DNA from: an uncultured Bacilli bacterium
Lineage (GTDB): Bacteria > Bacillota_I > Bacilli_A > RFN20 > CAG-826
DNA length: 64,000 bases
Direction of reading: 5' to 3'
Assembly (NCBI GenBank): GCA_944368975.1
Contig: CALVXI010000004.1
Coordinates: forward strand, 1-64,000
Under the pieces are notes generated by a model, which had not been told where the DNA came from, ran no database searches, and saw only the letters and a list, made by a program, of their open reading frames with translations. Each line of letters begins with the position of its first letter. Within the stretch, counting starts at the first letter, position 1. The position numbers and the translations under genes were made by a program. This document shows, one piece after another, positions 8,420 to 17,736 of this stretch.

Positions 8420-9286
8420 TTAGAAAGCTTTATTATCGCTTCCAAACATTTTAATCATTTCTTTTACTTGATTAATAATCGCATCACACCCTGGTTTTAA
8501 TAATTTACGAGGGTCATATCCTTTACCTTCTTTATCTTTACCTGCTTCAATATAATTTCTTGTTGCAGCAGCGAAAACTAATTGAAGTTCAGTATTAACA
8601 TTAACTTTACTAACACCTAAAGTGATTGCTTTTTTAACTTGTTCTTGAGGAATTCCGCTACCACCATGTAAAACTAATGGTTTTCCGTTTGTTGATTTTT
8701 GAATTTCAGCAAGTCTATCGAAATTTAAACCTTTCCAATCTTTTGGATAAACACCATGAATATTACCGATTCCAGCAGCTAAGAAATCAACGCCTAAGTT
8801 AGCAATAATTGCACATTCTTTTGGATCAGCAAGTTCACCCATACTAATAGTGCCATCTTCTTCTCCGCCAATTCCACCAACTTCACATTCAATTGAAATT
8901 CCTTTTGAATGAGCTAAAGCAATAAGTTCTTTAGACTTTTCCAAATTTTCTTCGAAAGGATAATGTGAACCATCGAACATTACACTTGTAAATCCTGCTT
9001 CAATACAAGCTTTTGCACCTTCATATGTACCATGATCTAAGTGAATTGCAACTGGTATTGTAATTTTTAAATAATCGTGAACATTTTTTACCATTTCAAC
9101 AACATTTTTAAAACCACACATATATTTTCCAGCGCCTTCACTAACGCCAAGAATAACTGGTGATTTCATTTCTTCACAAGCAGTTAAAATTGATTTAATC
9201 CATTCAAGATTATTAATATTGAAAGCTCCTATAGCATAGTGCCCTTCATGAGCTTTATTAATCATTTCTTTAGCTGAAACTAACAT
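8420..9286 (-). CDS. fba: class II fructose-1,6-bisphosphate aldolase
   Basis: Zinc-dependent glycolytic aldolase cleaving fructose 1,6-bisphosphate to DHAP and glyceraldehyde 3-phosphate. At 288 residues it has the normal Bacilli length. The catalytic and metal segments are IHLDHGTYEGAKACIEAGFTSVMFDGSHYP, IECEVGGIGGEEDG, LAAGIGNIHGVYP and LVLHGGSGIP. AGGAGG precedes the ATG. It lies 20 nt downstream of rpoE and is probably co-transcribed with it. Confidence 0.95.
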   Translation of the reverse strand: MLVSAKEMINKAHEGHYAIGAFNINNLEWIKSILTACEEMKSPVILGVSEGAGKYMCGFKNVVEMVKNVHDYLKITIPVAIHLDHGTYEGAKACIEAGFTSVMFDGSHYPFEENLEKSKELIALAHSKGISIECEVGGIGGEEDGTISMGELADPKECAIIANLGVDFLAAGIGNIHGVYPKDWKGLNFDRLAEIQKSTNGKPLVLHGGSGIPQEQVKKAITLGVSKVNVNTELQLVFAAATRNYIEAGKDKEGKGYDPRKLLKPGCDAIINQVKEMIKMFGSDNKAF

Positions 9287-9306
9287 TTAAATTATCCTCC
9301 TAAATT

Positions 9307-9708
9307 TTATAAATCTTCTTCATCTTTTGAAGAATCATATTCATCACTTTCTTTATCTTCATCAAGATTATATTCTTCTTCTTCGCCAGCTTCTAATTCT
9401 TCAGTATCGACATTAGCTCTAGCTTCTTCATCCATCTCTGTATAAACATCATTAACATCAATGTGAGTCTTATCATACGTTTGATTTGTTCTTAAATCCC
9501 ACTCATTATTTCCTAAAGTTACAAAACGACCATCTAATGAAAGATTGGTGTAAAATTTAGAAATTTTATCTAATTTTTCTTCATCTGAAAAACCAAGTTT
9601 TAATGCAACTTCAGAATATAATTCTTGAAAGTTCATAATTCTATGATTTTCAGTAATTACATCGTAAGCTACATCAACCATTGATTCATTTTTATAATTC
9701 TTTTCCAT
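9307..9708 (-). CDS. rpoE: RNA polymerase delta subunit
   Basis: Bacillota-specific RNA polymerase accessory subunit. The N-terminal 75 residues form the HARE-HTH domain (MVDVAYDVITENHRIMNFQEL, FYTNLSLDGRFVTLG, EWDLR), and the remainder is a highly acidic disordered tail (runs of Glu and Asp). It aids promoter specificity and polymerase recycling. At 133 residues it is somewhat shorter than the B. subtilis protein because of a shorter tail. GAGG is about 9 nt before the ATG and a TATAAT lies about 25 nt upstream, so rpoE probably starts its own unit with fba. Confidence 0.92.
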   Translation of the reverse strand: MEKNYKNESMVDVAYDVITENHRIMNFQELYSEVALKLGFSDEEKLDKISKFYTNLSLDGRFVTLGNNEWDLRTNQTYDKTHIDVNDVYTEMDEEARANVDTEELEAGEEEEYNLDEDKESDEYDSSKDEEDL

Positions 9709-9765
9709 TCAAGTACCTCGCTCGTTTTAAATTATACTTTATTGTCATTTAAAATTAAATAATTA

Positions 9766-9790
9766 TGGTTTAATTTAATAAATTAAACCA
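9766..9790 (-). terminator. hairpin at the gltX stop codon
   Basis: An 11-bp perfect AT-rich stem (TGGTTTAATTT at 9766-9776 and its complement at 9780-9790) spans the gltX stop codon. The following minus-strand sequence is only moderately T-rich, so termination is likely but not certain. Confidence 0.45.
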
Positions 9791-11232
9791 CTAATTAATC
9801 TTTTAGATGTTTCCTCTTTGCCTAAAATTGTAATGATATTATAAAGTTCTATACCATGCATTTTATGCGTTAGTTTTATTCTAATAGGCATATAAAAATC
9901 TTTTCCTTTTAAGCCTAATTCTTTTTGAATTTCTTTAAATAAAGAATTTATGGATTCTTTATTAAGTGTTTCAATATTTTGAATACGATTTGCTAAAGTT
10001 TTTAAAATTAATTTTGAAGAATCTTTATTTAATATTTCATTTTCTTCTTGGTTAAATTCATCATTAGCAATAAAAATATCATCAAATTCCTTCTTAATAT
10101 CGCTTAAAGTATTTAATTCTTGTTTAAATATTAAAGATAATTCGTTTCTTTGTGTTAGCGTAAACTTATCTTTTAAATAATCAATTTTATCTAAAAATGG
10201 CGATATGGATTTAATATATTTCTCATTATCCATAAGCTTAATGTATTGAGAATTCATCCATTTGAGCTTAGAAACATCAAACATACTTGGGGATGTAGAT
10301 AACCCTTCTAAATTAAAAGTTTCAATTTGTTCTTTTAAAGAATAAATTTCATTGTTATTGTCTTTTGGAGTGAAACCTAGTAAGAACAAAAAATTAATTA
10401 TTGCTTCTGGCAAATATCCTAATTCTCGATACTGACTAACAAATTGAATAATGTTATTATCGCGTTTTGATAATTTCTTTCCTTTTTCATTAACAATAAT
10501 AGTCATATGACCAAATTTTGGAGGTTCCCATCCAAAATAACGATAAATTTCTAATTGTTTAGGTGTATTTGAAAGATGTTCTTCACCTCTAAGAACATGA
10601 GTAATTTCCATAATATGATCATCAATTACAACCGCAAAATTGTATGTTGGTATACCATTACTTTTTAAAATTACAAAATCACCTATATCGCTTGAGTTAA
10701 ATTTAACATGACCTCTAACTAAATCATCAAATGATAAATCAGCATTATCTTCAACTTTTAATCGAATTGAAGGTTTACGACCTTCGTCAATATATTTTTG
10801 TTTCTCTTCCTTAGTTAAATGTAAACAATGTCTATCATATTTAAAAGATTTAACTCCATTAGAAAGTTGATTTTCTTTCATTTCAGCTAATTCTTCTTCG
10901 CTGCAGTAACATTCATACGCTAAACCACGTTCTACAAGTTCATAAGCGTATTTTTTATATAAATCTAATTTCTCGGTTTGTCGATACGGAGCATATTTTT
11001 CATTTGGTTTATATGGAGATTCATCAGCATATATTCCTAGCCATTCTAAATCTTTAATTTGGCTTTCATCGGCTCCAGGAATATTTCTTTCAATATCAGT
11101 ATCTTCGATACGTAAAATAAAATCACCGTTACATTTTTTTGCATATAAATAATTAAATAGAGCACTTCTAGCTCCTCCAATATGAAGATAGCCTGTTGGT
11201 GAAGGGGCATATCTTACTCTTACTTTATTCAT
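9775..11232 (-). CDS. gltX: glutamyl-tRNA synthetase
   Basis: Class I aminoacyl-tRNA synthetase of 485 residues. The HIGH motif appears as PSPTGYLHIGGARSA (residues 10-24) and the KMSKS motif as KLSKRDNN. In Bacilli lacking GlnRS this enzyme usually also charges tRNA-Gln for amidation by GatCAB; the tRNA-Gln (TTG) at 6.9 kb would be its second substrate, by inference. It overlaps ispF by 8 nt; ispF-gltX adjacency is typical of Bacillota. Last gene of the long minus-strand run. Confidence 0.96.
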   Translation of the reverse strand: MNKVRVRYAPSPTGYLHIGGARSALFNYLYAKKCNGDFILRIEDTDIERNIPGADESQIKDLEWLGIYADESPYKPNEKYAPYRQTEKLDLYKKYAYELVERGLAYECYCSEEELAEMKENQLSNGVKSFKYDRHCLHLTKEEKQKYIDEGRKPSIRLKVEDNADLSFDDLVRGHVKFNSSDIGDFVILKSNGIPTYNFAVVIDDHIMEITHVLRGEEHLSNTPKQLEIYRYFGWEPPKFGHMTIIVNEKGKKLSKRDNNIIQFVSQYRELGYLPEAIINFLFLLGFTPKDNNNEIYSLKEQIETFNLEGLSTSPSMFDVSKLKWMNSQYIKLMDNEKYIKSISPFLDKIDYLKDKFTLTQRNELSLIFKQELNTLSDIKKEFDDIFIANDEFNQEENEILNKDSSKLILKTLANRIQNIETLNKESINSLFKEIQKELGLKGKDFYMPIRIKLTHKMHGIELYNIITILGKEETSKRLISGLIY

Positions 11233-11710
11233 AATCTTTTTCCTCCTTTAAGGCTACAATTGCAAAGCTCTCAATTCCTTTTCTTTTTCCAATATAACCG
11301 AGTTTTTCATTTGTACCACATTTAATACTAATTCTAGAGATATCTATTTTTAATACATTTGAAATATTTTCTCTCATTTTTAAAATATAACTTGATAATT
11401 TAGGTTCCTCACAAGAGATAAAAATATCAATATAATCTATAAAAAACTTGCAATTCTCTACTTTTTTTTGGATTTCTTTCAATAATTCTATTGAAGAAAT
11501 ATTTAAATATTTAGAAGCGGTATTTGGAAAGTTTGTACCAATATCACCAATATTAAGCGCACCACATAACGCATCAATTAGAGAATGTAAAACAACATCG
11601 CCATCACTATGCGCTAATAAACCCTTTTTATAAGGTATTTTGACTCCACCTAAAAAAAGTTCTTTATTTTTTATAAATCTATGAACATCTTTAGCAAAAC
11701 CAACTCGCAT
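11225..11710 (-). CDS. ispF: 2-C-methyl-D-erythritol 2,4-cyclodiphosphate synthase IspF
   Basis: Cyclises CDP-ME 2-phosphate to MEcPP in the MEP pathway. The metal-binding motif near the N-terminus is FAKDVHRF; HSDGDVVLHSLIDALCGALNIGDIGTNFP is the family signature, and the C-terminal KCGTNEKLGYIGKRKGI is conserved. It has 161 residues. It sits 3 nt after ychF and overlaps gltX. Together with ispD at 4.3 kb it indicates isoprenoid synthesis through MEP. Asp8-His10 correspond to the usual DxH zinc ligands. Confidence 0.95.
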   Translation of the reverse strand: MRVGFAKDVHRFIKNKELFLGGVKIPYKKGLLAHSDGDVVLHSLIDALCGALNIGDIGTNFPNTASKYLNISSIELLKEIQKKVENCKFFIDYIDIFISCEEPKLSSYILKMRENISNVLKIDISRISIKCGTNEKLGYIGKRKGIESFAIVALKEEKDYE

Positions 11711-11712
11711 AA

Positions 11713-12816
11713 TTATACATTAAATCTAAAGAAGAAAATGTCTCCATCTTTAGCAATATAGTCCTTGCCTTCTACTCTTATTTTACCAGCTTCTTTTAAG
11801 CTTGCTTCTGTCTTATATTTCATGATGTCTTCATAAGTATATACTTCCGCTTTAATAAAGCCTTTCTTAAAATCAGTATGAATTATTCCAGCACAGTCAG
11901 GTGCAGTCATTCCATTTAAAAAGGTCCACGCGCGAACCTCATCACTACCAACAGTAAAAAAAGTTGATAAATTAAGTAATTTATAAGTAGATTTAATTAA
12001 GGTATCAAGTCCACTTTCACTAGCTCCTAAAGAATCAAGGAATTCTTTTTTCTCTTCTTCTGAACAATCGATTAATTCACTTTCAATTTCACAAGAAATA
12101 GGAACAACTAATGCTTTTTCTTTATTAGCATAATCTTTAACAGCTAAATAATGTTTACAATTTTCTAAATTACTTAAATCTTCATCGCTTACATTAGCAA
12201 CGTAAATTATTGGTTTAATCGTTAAAAAATTAAAATTCTTCAATATCTTAAATTCTTCATCAGTAAAACTTAAACTTCTTATAGGCTTTTCATTATTTAA
12301 AATTTCTTTTATTTTATTTAATAAATTGACTTCTGTTACACTTTCTTTATCTTTACTAATACGAGCTTTATTTTCGATTTTTCCTAATCTATTTGTGCAA
12401 GTATCTAAATCAGCCATAATTAATTCAAGATTTATCGTCTCAATGTCACGAATTGGATCAACAGTATTATCTACATGAATAATATCGGAGTTTTCAAAAC
12501 ACCTAACAACCTCTACAATTGCATCGACTTCTCGAATATGACTTAAAAACTTATTTCCAAGTCCTTCTCCCTTACTAGCACCACGAACTAAACCTGCGAT
12601 ATCAATAAATTCTATGGTAGTGTAAATAGTTCTTTGTGGATTAAATAATTTACTTAAATCATCAATTCTTTTATCTTTTACTAAAACTGTTCCAACGTTT
12701 GGATTAATAGTTGCAAATGGATAATTTGCAGCCTCAACATGACTTTTTGTAATTGCATTAAATAGCGTGGATTTACCAACGTTAGGAAGACCAACAATAC
12801 CAGCTTTTAAACCCAT
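11713..12816 (-). CDS. ychF: redox-regulated ATPase/GTPase YchF
   Basis: Obg-related Ola1/YchF P-loop protein that prefers ATP and binds ribosomes. The P-loop is GLPNVGKSTLFNAIT, switch II is DIAGLVRGASKGEGLGNKFL, and the specificity motif is NVSD in place of NKxD, as expected for the ATP-preferring subfamily. The C-terminal TGS domain contains ARAWTFLNGMTAPDCAGIIHTDFKKGFIKAEV (as VRAWTFL in this copy). At 367 residues it is full length. GAGGG precedes the ATG. Confidence 0.95.
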   Translation of the reverse strand: MGLKAGIVGLPNVGKSTLFNAITKSHVEAANYPFATINPNVGTVLVKDKRIDDLSKLFNPQRTIYTTIEFIDIAGLVRGASKGEGLGNKFLSHIREVDAIVEVVRCFENSDIIHVDNTVDPIRDIETINLELIMADLDTCTNRLGKIENKARISKDKESVTEVNLLNKIKEILNNEKPIRSLSFTDEEFKILKNFNFLTIKPIIYVANVSDEDLSNLENCKHYLAVKDYANKEKALVVPISCEIESELIDCSEEEKKEFLDSLGASESGLDTLIKSTYKLLNLSTFFTVGSDEVRAWTFLNGMTAPDCAGIIHTDFKKGFIKAEVYTYEDIMKYKTEASLKEAGKIRVEGKDYIAKDGDIFFFRFNV

Positions 12817-12875
12817 TCTAAAACCCTCTTTTCGATACGTATTATAAACGAATTTAGTAAAATTTTGAATAATTA

Positions 12876-15671
12876 CTAATGTAAGGAACTATAAACAACA
12901 TACTTTTTATTATGAAAATAATTAAATATAAAAGAGATGACGGTTAAAAAAATTGACAACAAACAAATTCCTAGCATTGATGAGAATGGAAAAGCGTAAG
13001 TTAGAGATAAACCTAAAGTTTCTGAAATTATCTTAGATAAGAAAAAAGAAATGAAAATCATTGAAAAAGATGATGTTAATAAACTTGGAAGAGTATAAGA
13101 AAAATTCTTTAATAATTGAAATTTTGAAATTTCTAAATCGTTAAACCCTAAAACTTGTAAAATTGCGTAACTTCTTTTTTCTTCATCAAAATTAATTGTA
13201 TTGATTACAAATAAAAGCACAATTGTTGATAAGCTACTAAAAATTGTAAAAATAATTAAACCAAAATTAACATAATAAAATACTTCATCGATGCTATCAT
13301 TTATTGGTTTAAAAGGGTCAATCAAATTATAATCTCGAAATTTATTATTTATATAGCGTATTTCTTCTTCAGATGGCTTTTCATCAAATTCATAAATAAT
13401 TGAATTCGGTATCAAATTAAATGCACTAATTTCAAAAAAATCTCTAAATAAATAAAGCGAAAATTCACTTCTTTGATAAATCTGTAATCTTTTTGAATCT
13501 ACAACCCCAACAACTTTTAATTTAATAAGCTTAAATTTATTGAAATAATATTCGCCATCAGTTTCTTTACTATAATTTAATAATAAATATAAATCTTTAT
13601 CTATTGGATTTTTAAAGCCTAATTGATTACTAAGTTCAGTCGAGATTACAATTTCATTATAATTTAGATCTTCTTTTCCTTCGTATTTTCCATCATAAAT
13701 CATTGAAAATTTAACATTATCCGGTTTTGAATCAAGCGCATAACCACTTGCAATTTTCGGAGATACATTAATATTTAACGAGTCCTTAATCCTAATTTTT
13801 TCTAATTCATAAATTAGCTTTTCAATCTCATTTTTATCAAATGAAAAAAACATCTGATTTGCGAATCCATTAAATAAACTTGTTCCATAATTTACATATC
13901 CAAAATAAGTAGAATAATAATAATTATTAAATTTATTATTTGTTTCATAAATATCATTAATTATCGAGCTAGAAAATATATCATTAAGTGATTTATAAAC
14001 AAAAATACGGTTTGAATAACAGAGTTCTCCTACACTACAAATTGATGGTGAATATGTACTATTATCTGGATCAAAAAGATAATTTTTATAATTTGCATCC
14101 ATTGAAATTTTATTAATAAAGTTTGTTTGAAAAGTTTTTGTTTTTAAATAATATACTTTTTTCATTATCCAAGGATATTGAGAAATTTCAAACATATTAT
14201 TTGTTGTTGGTAAGCGCATGTTGTCTTCAAAAACAATTTTATTGAATAAATTATTAGAATGATAAATCTTAGTCTGAGGACTTTGCATTACTCCTTTAAG
14301 TATAAACATTTGTTCATCATCATAATTCCAAGAGTCATTACTCACTTTTAAAATTAGTTTTACTTCATTATCTTTTAAATAGTTTCCAAGTGACTCATAA
14401 CTTCGGACAATTTGTAATTCGGAACATAATTTTTCCATATTTAAATAATCTATTGATATGATTATCTCATCATTTTTAAGATTATTGTCAGTCACATCTT
14501 TTGGATAAAATGTATTATTCAAAATTACATCTTTATTAAGTAAATTAAATTCATTTATATTAGTCGCACTAAGAAAGGATATTAAACGAGGAAAATCTCC
14601 ATTTTCAATATAAAAATTGTTTTGACTAACAAAAAATGATGGAAAATTTACTAAATATTTACAGCCAAAATATTCAATATCTTCATTATATTTATCTACT
14701 ATTTTATTAATATCTTCTTCACTTGCAGCATAAGATATTACTTCTTCTGTATTATTTTTCTTTTCTAGAACTAACGAATTTTCATTGATAACATTGCCAA
14801 AAGCTTTATTAATGCTTTCACTAACATTGCTACTTATATATAAAGTTAGTCCCAAAAAAATCAATGATAATGAAAAAATTAAACTTGAAAATAAAAATCT
14901 TCCTTTTTTAATTTTAAGTGAATTTTTTATGCTTCTAATCATGAATTTAAATGATAACCTTGCACTTATTTTATTAGTTTGTGGTATAAAAAAAGTTTCT
15001 TTAGTGCTGTATGATGGTTCATTTTTATTCATTTCTAAAATTTTAAGATCTATAATTTCATCCGCATATTTTTTAACATTTTCATAATCATGGCTAACTA
15101 ATATAACTAAAGACTTATTGGCAATTCTTTTTAAAATTCTGAATATCTGTGTTGAATTTTCTTCATCCAAAGCTCCAGTTGGCTCATCGCAAAATATAAT
15201 TTTAGGATTATTAATTATTGCTCTAGCGATTGCAACTCTTTGTTTCTCTCCACCACTTAAATTTTGTACATATTCATCTTTAATATTTTCAATATCTAGA
15301 TATTTTAAAACATCGTTTATATTTTGATTTTTAATTTGTTTAGAAGTTTTATTTCCCTCTAATACCATTAAAATATTGTTATATACTGTTTCATCTTCAA
15401 ATAAATTATAACTTTGAAATATAAAACCAAAATTTTGATAACGAAAATTTCTTAAATCGTTTTCTTTAAGCTCCTTTAAGTTAACTCCATTAATAATAAT
15501 TTTGCCTTCATAGTCATTATCAAGAGAAGAAATTATATTTAATAATGTCGTCTTACCTAAACCACTTTCACCGACTATTCCATAAATGCCAGTTTCACCT
15601 AATTGACATGAAAAATTTTCAAAAAGTGTCCTATTTCCATATTTTTTTGTTATTTTTTCTATAATTACCAT
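12876..15671 (-). CDS. ABC transporter, fused ATPase and FtsX-type permease (large)
   Basis: A 931-residue protein with an N-terminal ATPase (about 1-220: Walker A GESGLGKTTLLN, signature LSGGEKQRVAIARA, Walker B IIFCDEPTGALD). A transmembrane helix follows at about 262-285, then a roughly 500-residue extracytoplasmic domain, then three C-terminal helices (about 800-925) in a MacB/FtsX-like arrangement. This class mostly moves or senses molecules at the outer face (antimicrobial peptides, lipoproteins) rather than importing solutes. It begins 1 nt after its paralogue at 15673-17682, so the two are co-translated and probably form a heterodimer. Substrate unknown. Confidence 0.85.
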   Translation of the reverse strand: MVIIEKITKKYGNRTLFENFSCQLGETGIYGIVGESGLGKTTLLNIISSLDNDYEGKIIINGVNLKELKENDLRNFRYQNFGFIFQSYNLFEDETVYNNILMVLEGNKTSKQIKNQNINDVLKYLDIENIKDEYVQNLSGGEKQRVAIARAIINNPKIIFCDEPTGALDEENSTQIFRILKRIANKSLVILVSHDYENVKKYADEIIDLKILEMNKNEPSYSTKETFFIPQTNKISARLSFKFMIRSIKNSLKIKKGRFLFSSLIFSLSLIFLGLTLYISSNVSESINKAFGNVINENSLVLEKKNNTEEVISYAASEEDINKIVDKYNEDIEYFGCKYLVNFPSFFVSQNNFYIENGDFPRLISFLSATNINEFNLLNKDVILNNTFYPKDVTDNNLKNDEIIISIDYLNMEKLCSELQIVRSYESLGNYLKDNEVKLILKVSNDSWNYDDEQMFILKGVMQSPQTKIYHSNNLFNKIVFEDNMRLPTTNNMFEISQYPWIMKKVYYLKTKTFQTNFINKISMDANYKNYLFDPDNSTYSPSICSVGELCYSNRIFVYKSLNDIFSSSIINDIYETNNKFNNYYYSTYFGYVNYGTSLFNGFANQMFFSFDKNEIEKLIYELEKIRIKDSLNINVSPKIASGYALDSKPDNVKFSMIYDGKYEGKEDLNYNEIVISTELSNQLGFKNPIDKDLYLLLNYSKETDGEYYFNKFKLIKLKVVGVVDSKRLQIYQRSEFSLYLFRDFFEISAFNLIPNSIIYEFDEKPSEEEIRYINNKFRDYNLIDPFKPINDSIDEVFYYVNFGLIIFTIFSSLSTIVLLFVINTINFDEEKRSYAILQVLGFNDLEISKFQLLKNFSYTLPSLLTSSFSMIFISFFLSKIISETLGLSLTYAFPFSSMLGICLLSIFLTVISFIFNYFHNKKYVVYSSLH

Positions 15672-15672
15672 T

Positions 15673-17682
15673 TTATTCCTCTTTTAATTCTAAAGCTAAA
15701 TCAATCTTATCTGTCTTCATTAAGACAAAATAAATTAATAAATACATAATTAAAATAATTATTAAAATAATCCCTAAATAAACTATTGTTAAAATTCCTT
15801 TATCAATAAATAGGTATAAAAGCATCTTAGTTACATTTAGATTTACTCCAAGGATTAGATTCAATAAATAACTTGATATTAAAGTAACAAGTAAACTTAT
15901 TAAAATACTTAATCCTATAATTTTAAGAAAAAGACTTGAGAATATTCCATAAAGATCGTTTTTCTTTAATCCTTGAATTTTTAAAATTGCTACTACTTTT
16001 CGTTCGGATATAAAAATAGACATAATTATAAAAATAGTTAAAGAAATAGTAGTCAAAAATGAAAGAATTGAAAAAACTAATAATCCAAAAGTTAAGATGT
16101 TAGCAATTTCTAAAAACGATGAAGTAATAGTTTGTCCATTATTTTCAATATTTAAGTTCGAATCTTTTAAAGATTTAGATAAACTATACATTTTACTAGT
16201 ATCATAATCATTAGTAGTAAAGACATTAAAAGAGTAACTAGTTATATCATCATCAGAATTAGCTAACCTTAGAATATCAAGCCATGTATAATTTTGAATA
16301 AATTCTCGATTAATTTTTTCGGTTTTTTGAATGGATACTTCTTCTTTTAATAATTCATATGGAAAATATATTGTCGGCTGTGCTAAATAGGTAAATTCAT
16401 TAATAATTTCAGTTATATAAACTTTCTTTGTTAATATAAAATCTTCATTTACTTCCTTATATTCATCGTTAATAAAATTTTTATAAATATAAGTTGTATT
16501 AAAATTAAAAAACAGCTCACTATAAATTGGTGATTTATTGAATTTCTCAAGATAATAATTTTCAAATGTTGAATTAACAATGATATCTTTTTTATTTTCA
16601 TCGTAATATGTTTCGATTAATACATTATCTAACTTTTTATTATCAATAGTTTTAATAGTACAATTCAAAAAATAATCAAGATTATAATCAATTTTTAAAT
16701 CAATAAAATCATAAAGGTTACTCCTTAAATTTGAGTAATTTGGCCTTGATAATTTTGTTACCGTAATTCCTGTATTTGCACTTTCATTAGTTATTTCACT
16801 TATTTCAAATTTATTAGAGTTTAAATAGCTAAAGTTTAAAGATTGTTCTAAATTATTAATGCCAAAATATAAACTTAGTGTTAAGCCTATAAAAAATAAA
16901 CTTAAAGAAAAAGAAACAAAAAATAATACATTTTTCAACTTGTGAACTTTTAATAATCTATTACTTAAAATATTTCGAAAATTTCTTTTTTCCTTATTTT
17001 TGTGAATATTGGCATTTTTAATTTCTTCTTTAAAAGTTTTATTAATAATTTTAACAATTTTGCCATTTTTTAAAGTTATTACTGAATCATTATTAAAATC
17101 AATAAGACTTTCATTGTGTGTTACTATTATAACTAATCCTTCTTTGGCAAAATCTCTTAATAAATTCATTAAAATTAATGAATTATCATGATCAAGAGCT
17201 CCTGTCGGTTCGTCACAAAATAAAACATTAGGTTTATTTAAAATAGCTCTAACAAAAGCAACTCTTTGCTTTTCACCACCGCTTAGATTTTCAACTTTTT
17301 GGTCTTTTAAATTTAATAATTTGAATTTTTCTAAATAATAATCAATATTACTTTTATCAATATTTTTAATCTCACAAGTGGTTAATAAATTTTCATACAC
17401 CGTGATTCCTTCTATTAAATTTATTGCCTGAAATAGAATGCCAAATGTATTAATTGTTTCATTATTCTTATATACTTCTTTATTATTAAAAAATACTTTT
17501 CCTTCACCAGGCTCTAAAATTCCTTCTAGTATACTTAATAATGTTGTCTTTCCACATCCGCTTTTCCCTAATATAAAAACAATTCCTTTATCGTATAAAG
17601 TTAGGTTTATATTATTTAAAACAGAAATAGAATTTCCATTATTTAATTTAAAAGTTTTTGTAACATTTTTTACTTCTAGCAA
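15673..17682 (-). CDS. ABC transporter, fused ATPase and FtsX-type permease (small)
   Basis: A 669-residue paralogue of the adjacent protein. The ATPase is at about 1-215 (Walker A GKSGCGKTTLLS, signature LSGGEKQRVAFVRA, Walker B LFCDEPTGALD), with a helix near 245-270, an extracytoplasmic domain to about 525 and three further helices. The start is a TTG with AGAGGGG 6 nt upstream; that ribosome site lies in the 3' arm of a hairpin nearly identical to one upstream of recA. The downstream partner starts 1 nt after the stop. A MacB-like heterodimeric efflux or sensing role is inferred from architecture; no two-component genes are nearby. Confidence 0.85.
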   Translation of the reverse strand: MLEVKNVTKTFKLNNGNSISVLNNINLTLYDKGIVFILGKSGCGKTTLLSILEGILEPGEGKVFFNNKEVYKNNETINTFGILFQAINLIEGITVYENLLTTCEIKNIDKSNIDYYLEKFKLLNLKDQKVENLSGGEKQRVAFVRAILNKPNVLFCDEPTGALDHDNSLILMNLLRDFAKEGLVIIVTHNESLIDFNNDSVITLKNGKIVKIINKTFKEEIKNANIHKNKEKRNFRNILSNRLLKVHKLKNVLFFVSFSLSLFFIGLTLSLYFGINNLEQSLNFSYLNSNKFEISEITNESANTGITVTKLSRPNYSNLRSNLYDFIDLKIDYNLDYFLNCTIKTIDNKKLDNVLIETYYDENKKDIIVNSTFENYYLEKFNKSPIYSELFFNFNTTYIYKNFINDEYKEVNEDFILTKKVYITEIINEFTYLAQPTIYFPYELLKEEVSIQKTEKINREFIQNYTWLDILRLANSDDDITSYSFNVFTTNDYDTSKMYSLSKSLKDSNLNIENNGQTITSSFLEIANILTFGLLVFSILSFLTTISLTIFIIMSIFISERKVVAILKIQGLKKNDLYGIFSSLFLKIIGLSILISLLVTLISSYLLNLILGVNLNVTKMLLYLFIDKGILTIVYLGIILIIILIMYLLIYFVLMKTDKIDLALELKEE

Positions 17683-17688
17683 AATTAT

Positions 17689-17732
17689 CCCCTCTATATA
17701 ACAAGTCGTTAATTTTTTAACTTGTTGGGGGG
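17689..17732 (-). promoter_or_regulatory. conserved RBS-sequestering hairpin, copy A
   Basis: On the minus strand a C6 run (17732-17727) faces AGAGGGG (ending at 17689), which is the Shine-Dalgarno of the ABC gene starting at 17682. Inside are CAAGT/ACTTG complementary arms separated by an AT-rich loop. The element nearly fills the 54-nt gap between the fhs stop and the TTG start. It closely matches copy B before recA (26064-26108). Confidence 0.6.
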
Positions 17733-17736
17733 AAAA

